Source of the DNA: DASUSF01 sp036375275
Lineage (GTDB): Bacteria > Pseudomonadota > Alphaproteobacteria > Geminicoccales > Geminicoccaceae
Reading direction: 5' to 3'
Length of the DNA: 12,732 nt
NCBI GenBank assembly: GCA_036375275.1
Contig: DASUSF010000263.1
Coordinates: forward strand, 1-12,732
The notes beneath the pieces were generated by a model. The model was not told the origin of the DNA, ran no database searches, and saw nothing but the letters and a program-made list of their open reading frames with translations. The position numbers and the translations under genes are program-made. The stretch's first letter is position 1. Every line of letters starts with the position of its first letter. Of the stretch, positions 1 to 8,598 are shown one piece after another.

Positions 1-443
1 GCCGGATCGTTCTTCCCGTGGTGCTGCTGGCGGTCACCACGGCCTATCTTCTGGGCGCGCTCCAGATCGCGTCGCCCTATGAGGACGAGGGGGTCGGGCC
101 CTCCTTCTTCCCGATCGTCCTCGCGGTCGTCATGTACGCCGCGCTGGTCGCGGTCCTGGTCCAGGGTCTCAGGGCCAACGGCGCGACGCGCGCGGCGAGG
201 CTCCGCCTCAGGGACCCGGCCAAGGTCGTCGGCCTGACCGCGGTCTACGTCGCGCTGTTCGTGCCGCTCGGCTACTTCATCGCGACGACGCTCTACGTGC
301 TCAGCCTGTTCTTCGTCTTCAACTTCGGCAGCCGCAACCACCTCTGGCGGCTGGTCGCGGCGGTCCTGATCGCGCTCGCCTCCTGGCTCCTGTTCGGGGC
401 GGCGTTCGGGGTGCGCCTGCCGAAGTTCATGGACCTGATCTGA
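1..443 (+). CDS. tctB: TctB-family small membrane subunit of a tripartite tricarboxylate transporter (5' end cut off)
   Basis: This is the small four-helix membrane subunit of a TTT transporter, which works with TctA and a periplasmic TctC binding protein to take up carboxylates. The reading frame is open from the window edge (about residue Arg at base 3), so the true start lies upstream; the GTG at 18 is internal to the first hydrophobic helix and is not a convincing start. Visible features are an N-terminal helix, the family-typical segment GVGPSFFPIVLA that leads into the second helix, a basic loop (RAARLRLRD), and two more helices ending in a short KFMDLI tail. Its TGA stop shares a base with the ATG of tctA (TGATG at 441-445), which implies translational coupling. 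Family assignment rests on the topology, the SFFP motif and the tctA neighbour. The substrate cannot be read from the sequence. Confidence 0.85.
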   Translation, partial: RIVLPVVLLAVTTAYLLGALQIASPYEDEGVGPSFFPIVLAVVMYAALVAVLVQGLRANGATRAARLRLRDPAKVVGLTAVYVALFVPLGYFIATTLYVLSLFFVFNFGSRNHLWRLVAAVLIALASWLLFGAAFGVRLPKFMDLI

Positions 444-1966
444 TGGCGACCTTCGAGCAGATCCTCGCGGGCTTCGTAGCGCTGACCGATCCGGCCGTGT
501 TCGCCTACATGACCATCGGCTTCCTGATCGGCGCCTTCTTCGGTGCGGTGCCGGGCCTCACCTCGGTCCTGGCGCTGGCGCTGCTGCTCCCGCTCACCTA
601 CAGCCTCGACGTGGTGACCGCGCTCGTGATGTCGGCCGCGATCTTCATGGCCGGGATGTACGCCGGCAGCATCACCGCCACCACGATCAACATCCCGGGC
701 GCGCCGTCCTCGATGATGACCGCGGCCGAGGGGCATCCGATGATGCAGCGCGGCGAAGGGGCGAAGGCCCTCGGGCACGCCGCGCTGGGCTCGATGATCG
801 GAGGTGCCCTCGGCGCCGTCCTGCTGATGGCGATCTCGCCGCTCGCGGCCAGCGTCGCGCTCCTGATCCAGACCCCGGGCAAGTTCTCGCTGATCCTGTT
901 CGCGCTGATCGTGATCGTGATCGCGCAGCGGAAGGCGATCGCCAAGGGCGTCGTCGCGACGGTGCTCGGCGTGATGATCGCGACCATCGGGATCGACGTG
1001 ATGCAGCCGGTCGCGCGCCTCACCTTCGGCGCCGACATCCTGGTCGAGGGCATCAACATGATGCCGCTGATCATCGGCACCTTCGCGATCAGCGAGCTCC
1101 TGATCCAGGCCGAGCGGGCCGACGAGCCCTACACCATCCGGACCGAGGGGGAGGACATCCCGAAGATCAGGCGGCGCGACTTCATCCCGCCCTGGCACGA
1201 GATCCGGGAGATCGGCCTCGTCACCTACCTGAAGAGCACCGTGATCGGCTACCTGATCGGGGTGCTGCCGGGGGCCGGCGGCTCGATGGCGGCCTTCGTC
1301 TCCTACGCCGAGGCGATGCGCGCGTCCAAGACCCCCGAGCGCTTCGGCAAGGGCTCGGTCGAGGGGATCGCCGCCGCCGAGACCGCCAACAACTCGATGT
1401 GCGGCGGCGCCTTCGTGCCGATGCTGACCTTCGGCATCCCCGGCGATCCCACGACCGCCGTGGTCCTGGGCGTGCTGATCATCAACGGCCTGCAGCCGGG
1501 GCCGCGGCTGATGACCAACCAGTTCGAGCTGATCGCGCCCATGTATGCGGCGCTGTTCGTGAGCGCTCTGCTCCTGATCCCGCTCACCCTCTACATTCTC
1601 GGCCCCTACTGCATCAAGATCGTCCAGATCAGGAAGGCCATCCTCTATTCGGCGATCGCGGTGGTCGCGCTGGTCGGCGCCTATGCCGCCACCTTCTCGG
1701 TCTTCCAGATGTCGCTGGCGGTGGTGTTCGGCGTGATCGCCTACTTCCTCAGGAAGCAGGACTACCCGACGGTGTCGCTGCTGCTCGGCTTCATCCTGGG
1801 CCCGGACCTGGAGCAGTTCTTCCGCCGCAGCCTCAGCCTCAACGACGGCGATCCGTCGGTCTTCCTGACCAGCCCCGACAGCCTGTTCTTCCTGGCGCTG
1901 ACCGCGATCTTCTTCTACTTCATGGTGATCCGGAAGCCCCGCACGCCGCTGCCGATCGAGGCCTGA
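443..1966 (+). CDS. tctA: TctA-family large membrane subunit of a tripartite tricarboxylate transporter
   Basis: This is the large transport subunit of a TTT system (TctA/DUF112 family); 507 residues is the normal full length. The two-fold internal repeat of the family is clear: the first half has AVPGLTSVLALALLLP (residues about 35-50) and NIPGAPSSMMTAAEGHP, and the second half has VLPGAGGSMAAFVSYAEA (from residue 274), AAETANNSMCGG and FGIPGDPTTAV (about 330-340). These glycine/proline motifs are the signature of the family. Many hydrophobic segments fill the rest, and the C-terminus ends in a basic tail (RKPRTPLPIEA). The start codon overlaps the tctB stop, so the pair is co-translated. 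The substrate is set mainly by TctC, which is not in the window, so it remains open (citrate, other di/tricarboxylates and aromatic acids are known for the family). Confidence 0.96.
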   Translation: MATFEQILAGFVALTDPAVFAYMTIGFLIGAFFGAVPGLTSVLALALLLPLTYSLDVVTALVMSAAIFMAGMYAGSITATTINIPGAPSSMMTAAEGHPMMQRGEGAKALGHAALGSMIGGALGAVLLMAISPLAASVALLIQTPGKFSLILFALIVIVIAQRKAIAKGVVATVLGVMIATIGIDVMQPVARLTFGADILVEGINMMPLIIGTFAISELLIQAERADEPYTIRTEGEDIPKIRRRDFIPPWHEIREIGLVTYLKSTVIGYLIGVLPGAGGSMAAFVSYAEAMRASKTPERFGKGSVEGIAAAETANNSMCGGAFVPMLTFGIPGDPTTAVVLGVLIINGLQPGPRLMTNQFELIAPMYAALFVSALLLIPLTLYILGPYCIKIVQIRKAILYSAIAVVALVGAYAATFSVFQMSLAVVFGVIAYFLRKQDYPTVSLLLGFILGPDLEQFFRRSLSLNDGDPSVFLTSPDSLFFLALTAIFFYFMVIRKPRTPLPIEA

Positions 1967-2084
1967 GTCGGGCGGCAGCCATGCTGTTCCGCGCGCCGCC
2001 GGTGGAGCGCGTCCATGAGATCCTTGCGCGCGCAGGGTGATCGGGGCAGGCTCGTGGGAACGCTGTGGTCTCGAGGGCTGCACC

Positions 2085-5063
2085 ATGATGCGTCGTCGGC
2101 CGAGCCTCGCCGCCAAGCTGAGCCTGGTCGGCATGCTCGCGTTCAGCGCGGAGGCCGGGGCGGAGAGCCAGACCTGCCCGGCGGCCGGCCCGAAGCCCTT
2201 GCTGCCGACGGATCCGGGCCTCTGCCGCCAGCTGGCGGAGGAGGTCCGGGACCCGAGTGGCCTGACGCTCGACGCGTACGAGGCGCGGCTCGGCGACTAC
2301 CTGCATAACTTCTGCCACCGGGATGCCGAGGCCGGCTGGCAACGCGACAAGGGCGTGCGCGATACCGGGCCGTTCACGGCGACCCTGGTCGACGGCGCCT
2401 GGCAGGGCCAGTACCACGGCACCCACGCCCCGGTCGTGATCTGGTACTCGCCGGAGATGCTCGACTGGCTCCACGCCAACCGTCCGGTCGATGGCGCCGC
2501 GCCGGCGGACCCGGCCCCGGTGCCGAAGGGCGCCATGATGGTCAAGGAGATGTACCCCGTTCCCGCGGCGGCGTGCGCCGGCGTCGCGGACGTGACGACG
2601 CTCCTGCCGACCAATGGCGCGGCGGTGATGGTGCGCGATCCGGAGGGCTCGAAGGACGGCTGGTACTGGGGCTGGTTCGGGTGGAGCGGCTGGGATCCGG
2701 ACTGGCCCGCGGGGCCCTCCAACCGCCTCGCCTACCAGGGCTTCGGGCAGTACTGCGTGAACTGCCACGCCTCGGCCGCGGACAACCTCACCTTCGCGGA
2801 TCTGAAGAACGTCGAGGGCGAGCCCGGGGAGCCGCTGGTCTTCCTCAGCCAGCACTGGTTCGACGCCAACCCGCCGGAGCCCCATCACCGGCTGGTGGCG
2901 CTGCCGGACGACGATGCGGCCCGGCTCGGCCAGCCGCACGCCCGCTACGACCCGGCGTTCACCGACGCGATCGGCGCGACCAGCCTCGACCGCCCGACCT
3001 GGGAGAGCGTCGTCCCGCTGCCGTCCGAGACCTACGACAACGTCTGGATGCCGGCGCACGGCCCGAACCCGGCCAGCCAGTACCTGACCTCCGACCAGTG
3101 CCTCGGCTGCCACGACGCGGGCGGCACCGGCCTGCAGCTCGACATGACGCTGCCGAACCCGAACGCGGCGAGCGACGGCGCCGACCTCCTGAACCTCTCC
3201 CCCTACGCGACCTGGCGGACGTCGCCCATGGGCCTCGGCGGGCGCGACCCGATCTTCTACGCCCAGCTCGCGAGCGAGACCGAGACCTTCCATCCCGACG
3301 AGGCCGCGGCCATACCCGACATCTGCCTCGGCTGCCATGGCGTCCTCGGCCAGCGCCAGCACGGGATCGACACCTTCGAGGCGGACGGGGCCTGCGCGCC
3401 ATTCACCCGCGAGCTCGTGGACGCGGTGCCGTGGCCGCCCGACGCGCCGGCCGCCGCGAACGCCAGGTACGGCGCGCTCGCCCGGGACGGGATCAGCTGC
3501 ACGGCGTGTCACCACATGGTCCTCGGCGAAGCGGACTCGGCCGCCAACCAGGGCGCGCCGCAGAACCACTGCGTCGACCAGCGCCAGGCCCTGCTCAATC
3601 CGGACAACACCGGGTTCGCTCGGACCTTCACCGGCAGCTTCCTCGTCGGCCCGCCCGACCGGCTCTACGGGCCGTTCGAGGAGCCGAAGCCGAAGCCGAT
3701 GCAGAACGCGCTGGGCATCGAGCCGGTCCACTACGCCAACATCCAGCAGTCCGAGCTCTGCGGGACCTGCCACACGGTCCACCTGCCGGTCCTGCACGAC
3801 GGCGAAACGATCGCCCGCGTCTACGAGCAGACCACCTACCCGGAATGGGCGTTCAGCGCGTACCGGACCGGCAAGAGCCCGGACGGCGATCTGCCGCTCG
3901 GACCGGGCGCGCGGGCGCAGTCCTGCCAGGGGTGCCACATGCCGAGCGCGGATGCCGACGGCACGCCCTACCGCAGCAAGATCGCCGGCATCCAGCAGCA
4001 CAGCATCTTCCCCGAGGTCGCGAACGGGCTGCCGGCCGAGGACATCGATCTCGAGGTCCGGGAAGGCTTCGCCCGGCACACCCTGGTCGGCCTGAACGTG
4101 TTCTTCATCAAGATGGCGCAGCAGTTCCCCGACATCCTGGGCATCCGGACCCAGGACCCGATGCTGGTCGACCAGGGGCTCGACCCGCTGCTGTTCACCG
4201 AGCAGGCGATGCTCGACCAGGCGGCGAGCCGGACCGCGACCGTCAGGGTCGAGGAGGTCACCAGCACCGCCGGCAGGCTCGAGGCCATCGTCCGGATCGA
4301 GAGCCGGACCGGGCACAAGTTCCCGTCGGGCGTCGGCTTCCGGCGCGCGTTCGTGGAGTTCGCCGTGCTCGATGCCGCCGGCCGGGTGCTCTGGGCGTCG
4401 GGCCGGACCGATGGGGCGGGGATCATCCTCGACGGAGCCGGGGCGGCGCTGCCGGGCGAGCTCTGGTGGCAGGCCGACTGCTCGGCCCGGATCAATCCGC
4501 TCGCCCGGACGCACCAGCCGCACTACCAGAGGATCACGGCAGAGGATCAGGTCCAGATCTACCAGGAGCTGGTGAGCACGCCGCCGTCCTCCGGGACGCC
4601 GAACTGCGGCCACGAGGCGCCGCCCGAAGGCCAGCTCACCACGAGCTTCCTCTCGATCTGCGCCGAGGTGAAGGACAACCGGATCCTGCCCCACGGCTAC
4701 CTCGGCCTGGACGACCGGGTGCGGATCGCCGAGGCGCTGGGCGCCGGCCGCGCGCTCGCCGAGGACGCCGGCTCGACCGCGATCGGCGACGACCCGGACT
4801 ACGTCACCGGCGGTGGCGACCGCCTCGTCTACGAGGTCGACCTGGCCGGGCTGGACGGCGTGCCGGCCGCCGTCCAGGCGACGCTCTATTACCAGGCAAT
4901 CCCGCCCTTCTACCTCCAGGACCGCTTCTGCAGCTCGAAGAGCGAGGACACCGAGCGCCTCTATTTCCTCGCCGGTCACCTCAATCTCGACCAGACCGAG
5001 GCCGCGGACTGGAAGCTCGAGGTCGCCGGCAGCGGCCTCGTGCCAGTGCCTGATCCCGAGTGA
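2085..5063 (+). CDS. Secreted six-haem c-type cytochrome with an N-terminal P460-like domain
   Basis: The ATG at 2085 is chosen because GAGGG (2073-2077) lies 7 bases upstream and it starts directly on a Sec signal peptide (MMRRR, then a hydrophobic stretch ending AGA/ES); a GTG at 2037 would put 16 unlikely residues in front. The product is 992 residues. Six CxxCH haem-binding motifs are visible at residues 224 (CVNCH), 339 and 414 (CLGCH), 472 (CTACH), 559 (CGTCH) and 614 (CQGCH). The first closes a region (about 80-240) containing PKGAMMVKEMYP and DGWYWGW, which resembles cytochrome P460-type proteins. The next five sit in a body with motifs usual in periplasmic multihaem cytochromes (EQTTYPEW, HTLVGLNVFF). 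After the haems comes a beta-rich domain beginning TGHKFPSGVGFRRAFVEF (about 742), commonly found in such proteins. It should act in the periplasm or outside the cell in electron transfer or oxidation of a small nitrogen or other compound; the substrate is unknown. No biogenesis or partner redox gene is adjacent. Confidence 0.9.
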   Translation: MMRRRPSLAAKLSLVGMLAFSAEAGAESQTCPAAGPKPLLPTDPGLCRQLAEEVRDPSGLTLDAYEARLGDYLHNFCHRDAEAGWQRDKGVRDTGPFTATLVDGAWQGQYHGTHAPVVIWYSPEMLDWLHANRPVDGAAPADPAPVPKGAMMVKEMYPVPAAACAGVADVTTLLPTNGAAVMVRDPEGSKDGWYWGWFGWSGWDPDWPAGPSNRLAYQGFGQYCVNCHASAADNLTFADLKNVEGEPGEPLVFLSQHWFDANPPEPHHRLVALPDDDAARLGQPHARYDPAFTDAIGATSLDRPTWESVVPLPSETYDNVWMPAHGPNPASQYLTSDQCLGCHDAGGTGLQLDMTLPNPNAASDGADLLNLSPYATWRTSPMGLGGRDPIFYAQLASETETFHPDEAAAIPDICLGCHGVLGQRQHGIDTFEADGACAPFTRELVDAVPWPPDAPAAANARYGALARDGISCTACHHMVLGEADSAANQGAPQNHCVDQRQALLNPDNTGFARTFTGSFLVGPPDRLYGPFEEPKPKPMQNALGIEPVHYANIQQSELCGTCHTVHLPVLHDGETIARVYEQTTYPEWAFSAYRTGKSPDGDLPLGPGARAQSCQGCHMPSADADGTPYRSKIAGIQQHSIFPEVANGLPAEDIDLEVREGFARHTLVGLNVFFIKMAQQFPDILGIRTQDPMLVDQGLDPLLFTEQAMLDQAASRTATVRVEEVTSTAGRLEAIVRIESRTGHKFPSGVGFRRAFVEFAVLDAAGRVLWASGRTDGAGIILDGAGAALPGELWWQADCSARINPLARTHQPHYQRITAEDQVQIYQELVSTPPSSGTPNCGHEAPPEGQLTTSFLSICAEVKDNRILPHGYLGLDDRVRIAEALGAGRALAEDAGSTAIGDDPDYVTGGGDRLVYEVDLAGLDGVPAAVQATLYYQAIPPFYLQDRFCSSKSEDTERLYFLAGHLNLDQTEAADWKLEVAGSGLVPVPDPE

Positions 5064-5211
5064 AATGGGGGCCGCGCGAGGTCGCCGGGTGGCGCTTGAG
5101 CGGGCGCGTCCGGACCTGGAGGTGGGGACCCACGAAGACCGCTCACGCCGCATGATCTCCCGGACCGTCGCGCTTCCGCGCTTGCCAAACCCGCGGCCCC
5201 GGCCAATCTGC

Positions 5212-5241
5212 CCTACCCTGGGGTGATTGCTGAAGGGTAGG
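5212..5241 (+). promoter_or_regulatory. Inverted repeat over the ribosome binding site of the cyclase gene
   Basis: CCTACCC (5212-5218) and GGGTAGG (5235-5241) are exact reverse complements separated by 16 bases. The right arm overlaps the purine-rich GAAGGG/TAGG that would serve as ribosome binding site for the ATG at 5242, so in the mRNA the pairing would hide it. A weak -35-like TTGCCA lies at 5182-5187 with a poor -10-like CAATCT 16 bases on; I would not rely on it. The arms are seen directly; the regulatory role is inference. It could instead be a DNA operator or chance in GC-rich sequence. Confidence 0.4.
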
Positions 5242-8200
5242 ATGTTGGAGGTCTCGCGCTGGCTCGCCGACCAGGGGCTTGGACACCATGCGCAGGCGTT
5301 CGCCGAGCACGGCATAGGCGGCGACATCCTCCCCGAGCTCAGCGACGCCGATCTTAAGGAGCTCGGGCTCAACCTCGGCGACCGGAAGCGGCTGCTCAAG
5401 GCGATCGCGATGCTCGATCCGGAGCATGCGCGGGGCCGGCGCGAGCGCGTGGAGCAGCCCACGGCGCCGGCGGCGCTTCGCCAGGCCGAACGCCGTCAGC
5501 TGACCGTCATGTTCATCGACCTGGTCGGCTCGACCGAGCTGTCGGCGCAGCTCGATCCCGAGGACATGGGCCAGGTGATCCGAACCTATCAGGGCTGCTG
5601 CAAGGAGGTGGTCGAGGGGTGGGGCGGGCAGGTCGCGAAGTACATGGGCGACGGCGTGCTCGCCTATTTCGGGTGGCCGCAGGCGCACGAGGACGAGGCC
5701 GAGCGGGCGGTCAAGGCCGGGCTGGATCTGGCGCGCGGCGTCGCGCGGCTCGGCACGCCGGCAGGAGCCGGGCTCGAAGCACGGGTCGGAATCGCGACCG
5801 GACTGGTCATGGTCGGCGAGAGCATCGGCGAGGGCGGAGCGCAGGAAGAGGCGGTGGTCGGCGAGACGCCGAACCTCGCAGCGCGGCTGCAGGCGCTGGC
5901 GGCGCCGGGCAGCGTGGTCATCAGCCAGGCGACCCGCCGCCTGGTCGGCGGCCTGTTCGAGCTGGACGACCTCGGCCCGCAGCGGCTCAGGGGCTTCGCG
6001 GAGCCCGTCGCCGCCTGGCGGGTGGGGGGCGAGGGTCGTGCCGAGGGCCGCTTCGAAGCCCTCCACGGGCAGCATCTCACGCCGCTGGTCGGGCGCGAGC
6101 CCGAGCTCGGCATCCTGCTCGAGCGCTGGGCCTGGGCCAAGGACGGCGACGGCCAGGTGGTGCTGCTCTCGGGCGAGCCCGGGATCGGCAAGTCGCGCGT
6201 GATCCGGACGCTGCGCGAGCGCCTCGGCGATGAGCCGTACACGCTGCTCGGCCATTACTGCTCGCCGTACCACACCAACAGCGTCCTTCACCCCGTGGTC
6301 GACCTGCTGCGGAGGGCGGCGCAGCTCGATCGCGACGACCCGCCCGAGGAGCAGCTCGCGAAGCTCGAGGCGCTGCTCGCCCGCTCGAGCGACCGCGTGA
6401 ACGAGGTCCTGCCTCTGGTCGCGGCCCTGCTCGGGGTGCCGTCCGGCGACCGCTGGACAGTGCTGCCCCTGACGCCGGAGGTGCAGAAGCGCCGGACGTT
6501 GGAGGCGCTGGTCGATCAGCTCGCCGGCCTGGCGGCGCAGCAGCCGGTGCTGGCTCTCTATGACGACGTCCAGTGGGCGGACCCCTCGACCCTCGAGCTC
6601 CTGGAGCTGGTGATCGAGCGTGCGGCCTCGCTCCGCGTCCTCGTCCTGATCACCTTTCGCCCGGAGTTCTCGCCGCCCTGGGGCGGCGAGGCGCACGTCA
6701 CCACGATGACCATGAACCGGCTCGGCCGCCGGCAGGGCGTGGCGATGGTGGAGCGGATCGCCGGCGGCAAGGCGCTGCCGGCCGAGATCGTCGAGCAGAT
6801 CGTGCAGCGCACCGACGGCATACCGCTGTTCGTCGAGGAGCTGACCAAGGCGGTGCTGGAATCCGACCTGCTGCGGGACACCGGCGACCACTTCGAGCTG
6901 GCCGGCCTCGTGCCGCCGCTCGCCATTCCGTCGACCCTCCACGATTCGCTTCTCGCCCGGCTCGACCGCCTCGCGCCGGCGAAGGAGGTGGCGCAGATCG
7001 GCGCGGTGATCGGCCGCGAGTTCGACCACGAGCTGCTCGCCGCGGTGGCGCCCCTCGACGCCGCCCAGCTTCAGGAGGCCCTGGACCAGCTGCTCGCCGC
7101 CGAGCTGATCTTCCGGCGGGGCAGGCCGCCCGAGGCCAGCTACAGGTTCAAGCACGCCCTGGTGCAGGACGCCGCCTATCAGAGCCTGCTCAGGGGCAAG
7201 CGCCAGCTGCTCCACACCCGGATCGCCGCGGCATTGGAGGCGCGGCCGGGGGCCACCGGAAGCGGCGAGTTCCAGCTCCTCGCCCACCACTACACGCAGG
7301 CGGGGCTGGTCGAGAAGGCGGTCGGGTACTGGCTGAGGGCGGGCCGGCAGGCCACGGCACAGTCGGCCAACGTCGAGGCGCTGGCGCACCTCACGAAGGC
7401 CCTCAAGATGCTCGACCTCCCGGCTGGCGCCGATCGCGACGAGAAGGAGCGGGTCCTGCAGACCACGCTCGGCGGGATCCTGATCGCGACCCGGGGCTAT
7501 GGCGCGCGGGAGGTCGAGCAGGCGTACGCCCGGGCATTGCAGCTGTGCCGCCGGGCAGACGACGCCAACGAGGTCTTTCCCGTGCTGCGCGGGTTGTGGA
7601 GCTGGCACCTCGTCCGGGCGCAGTTCGATCGGGCGACCGGGCTCGCCGCCCGGCTCCTGGAGCTCGCCGAGAACCGGCGCGACGACACGCACCTCCTGGC
7701 GGCCCACCGCGCGCTCGGCACGACGTTGTTCCTGACCGGCAGGATCGCGCACGCCAGGGAGCATCTCGAGCGCGGCGTCGCCCTTCACGATCCTTCCCGG
7801 CACGGGGCCTACGCGGCGCTCTACGGTGAGGATCCCGGCATCGCCTGCCACCTCTACGCCGCCTGGAGCGACGAGTGGCTCGGCTGGCGGGACCGGGCGT
7901 TGCGCGGCATGGATCAGGCGCTCGCCCTCGCGAGGCAGGTCTCCCACCCCTTCAGCCTCGCCTTCGCCCTGGCCTTCGCAGCCCGGCTCCACACCCAGCG
8001 GCGCGAGGCGGAGGAGGCTGCCGAACGGGCGGCGGAGGCGATCGAGCTGTGCCAGGAGCAGGGCATCCAGCAATGGCTGGCCTATGCCACCATCACCCGC
8101 GGTTGGGCGCTCTCGGCCAAGGGGGAGACGGAGGAAGGTCTCGCGCTCATGCGCCGCGGGCTCGACGCCTGGCGGGGCACCGGCGCGCGGGACACGGCGC

Positions 8201-8598
8201 CGTTCCTGGCGCAGCTGGCCGAGGGGTGCGGCGGCGCCGGCCGCGTCGAGGAGGGGCTCGCGCTCCTCGGGGAGGCGCTGGCGATCGTCGACGGCACCGG
8301 CGAGCGGTTCTGGGAGGCGGAACTGCACCGGCTCCGGGGAGAGCTCCTGGCGCGGCTCCCGGCGAGCGGTCCCGCCGCGGTGGAGGTCTGCCTGCAGCAG
8401 GCCCTCGGCATCGCGCGGAGACAAGGGGCGAGGGTCTGGGAGCTGCGGGCGGCGACCTCGCTCGCCCGGCTGCGGCGCGACCAGGGCCGGCCTGCCGAAG
8501 CCCACGACCTCCTCGCCCCGGTCTACGGCTGGTTCAGCGAAGGCCTGGACACCGCCGATCTCCAGGATGCAAAGGCGCTCCTCGATCGGCTGAGATGA
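5242..8598 (+). CDS. SAM domain / class III nucleotide cyclase / STAND AAA ATPase / TPR signalling protein
   Basis: A cytoplasmic multidomain signalling protein of 1118 residues from the ATG at 5242 (a TTG at 5227 would add five residues, but sits inside the inverted repeat loop). Order: SAM-like helical domain (about 1-62, with LKELGLNLGDRKRLLKAI); class III cyclase domain (about 85-235) with metal-binding Asp93 (FIDLVGST) and Asp137 (KYMGDG), Lys133, Asn211 and Arg215 (NLAAR); AAA/STAND ATPase starting PLVGRE (281), Walker A GEPGIGKS (311-318), Walker B LALYDDVQW (Asp441-Asp442) and TFRPEF; a winged-helix-like segment (about 570-600); then a long alpha-helical TPR-like region to the end. 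The metal and transition-state residues are present, so activity is plausible. The position that normally carries the adenine-specifying Asp (seven before Asn211) is Ala204. This architecture is common in alphaproteobacteria and is usually annotated adenylate/guanylate cyclase. No partner or effector is adjacent; it appears to be transcribed alone. Confidence 0.93.
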   Translation: MLEVSRWLADQGLGHHAQAFAEHGIGGDILPELSDADLKELGLNLGDRKRLLKAIAMLDPEHARGRRERVEQPTAPAALRQAERRQLTVMFIDLVGSTELSAQLDPEDMGQVIRTYQGCCKEVVEGWGGQVAKYMGDGVLAYFGWPQAHEDEAERAVKAGLDLARGVARLGTPAGAGLEARVGIATGLVMVGESIGEGGAQEEAVVGETPNLAARLQALAAPGSVVISQATRRLVGGLFELDDLGPQRLRGFAEPVAAWRVGGEGRAEGRFEALHGQHLTPLVGREPELGILLERWAWAKDGDGQVVLLSGEPGIGKSRVIRTLRERLGDEPYTLLGHYCSPYHTNSVLHPVVDLLRRAAQLDRDDPPEEQLAKLEALLARSSDRVNEVLPLVAALLGVPSGDRWTVLPLTPEVQKRRTLEALVDQLAGLAAQQPVLALYDDVQWADPSTLELLELVIERAASLRVLVLITFRPEFSPPWGGEAHVTTMTMNRLGRRQGVAMVERIAGGKALPAEIVEQIVQRTDGIPLFVEELTKAVLESDLLRDTGDHFELAGLVPPLAIPSTLHDSLLARLDRLAPAKEVAQIGAVIGREFDHELLAAVAPLDAAQLQEALDQLLAAELIFRRGRPPEASYRFKHALVQDAAYQSLLRGKRQLLHTRIAAALEARPGATGSGEFQLLAHHYTQAGLVEKAVGYWLRAGRQATAQSANVEALAHLTKALKMLDLPAGADRDEKERVLQTTLGGILIATRGYGAREVEQAYARALQLCRRADDANEVFPVLRGLWSWHLVRAQFDRATGLAARLLELAENRRDDTHLLAAHRALGTTLFLTGRIAHAREHLERGVALHDPSRHGAYAALYGEDPGIACHLYAAWSDEWLGWRDRALRGMDQALALARQVSHPFSLAFALAFAARLHTQRREAEEAAERAAEAIELCQEQGIQQWLAYATITRGWALSAKGETEEGLALMRRGLDAWRGTGARDTAPFLAQLAEGCGGAGRVEEGLALLGEALAIVDGTGERFWEAELHRLRGELLARLPASGPAAVEVCLQQALGIARRQGARVWELRAATSLARLRRDQGRPAEAHDLLAPVYGWFSEGLDTADLQDAKALLDRLR

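Noticed and set aside
1981..2040. A 19-codon open frame (start MLFRAPPVERVHEILARAG) between tctA and the cytochrome gene
   Set aside because: There is no clear ribosome binding site and no similarity that I recognise; it is short enough to be chance.
1920..5462. Very long open frame on the minus strand (about 1180 residues) opposite the cytochrome gene
   Set aside because: It is the antisense of a gene with six CxxCH motifs and a signal peptide; its translation is Arg/Gly/Asp-rich low-complexity with no domains, as expected from GC-rich codon bias.
5242..8598. The cyclase-STAND protein as part of an antiphage (Pycsar-like) system
   Set aside because: No effector gene is adjacent and the architecture is a common housekeeping-type regulator in alphaproteobacteria.
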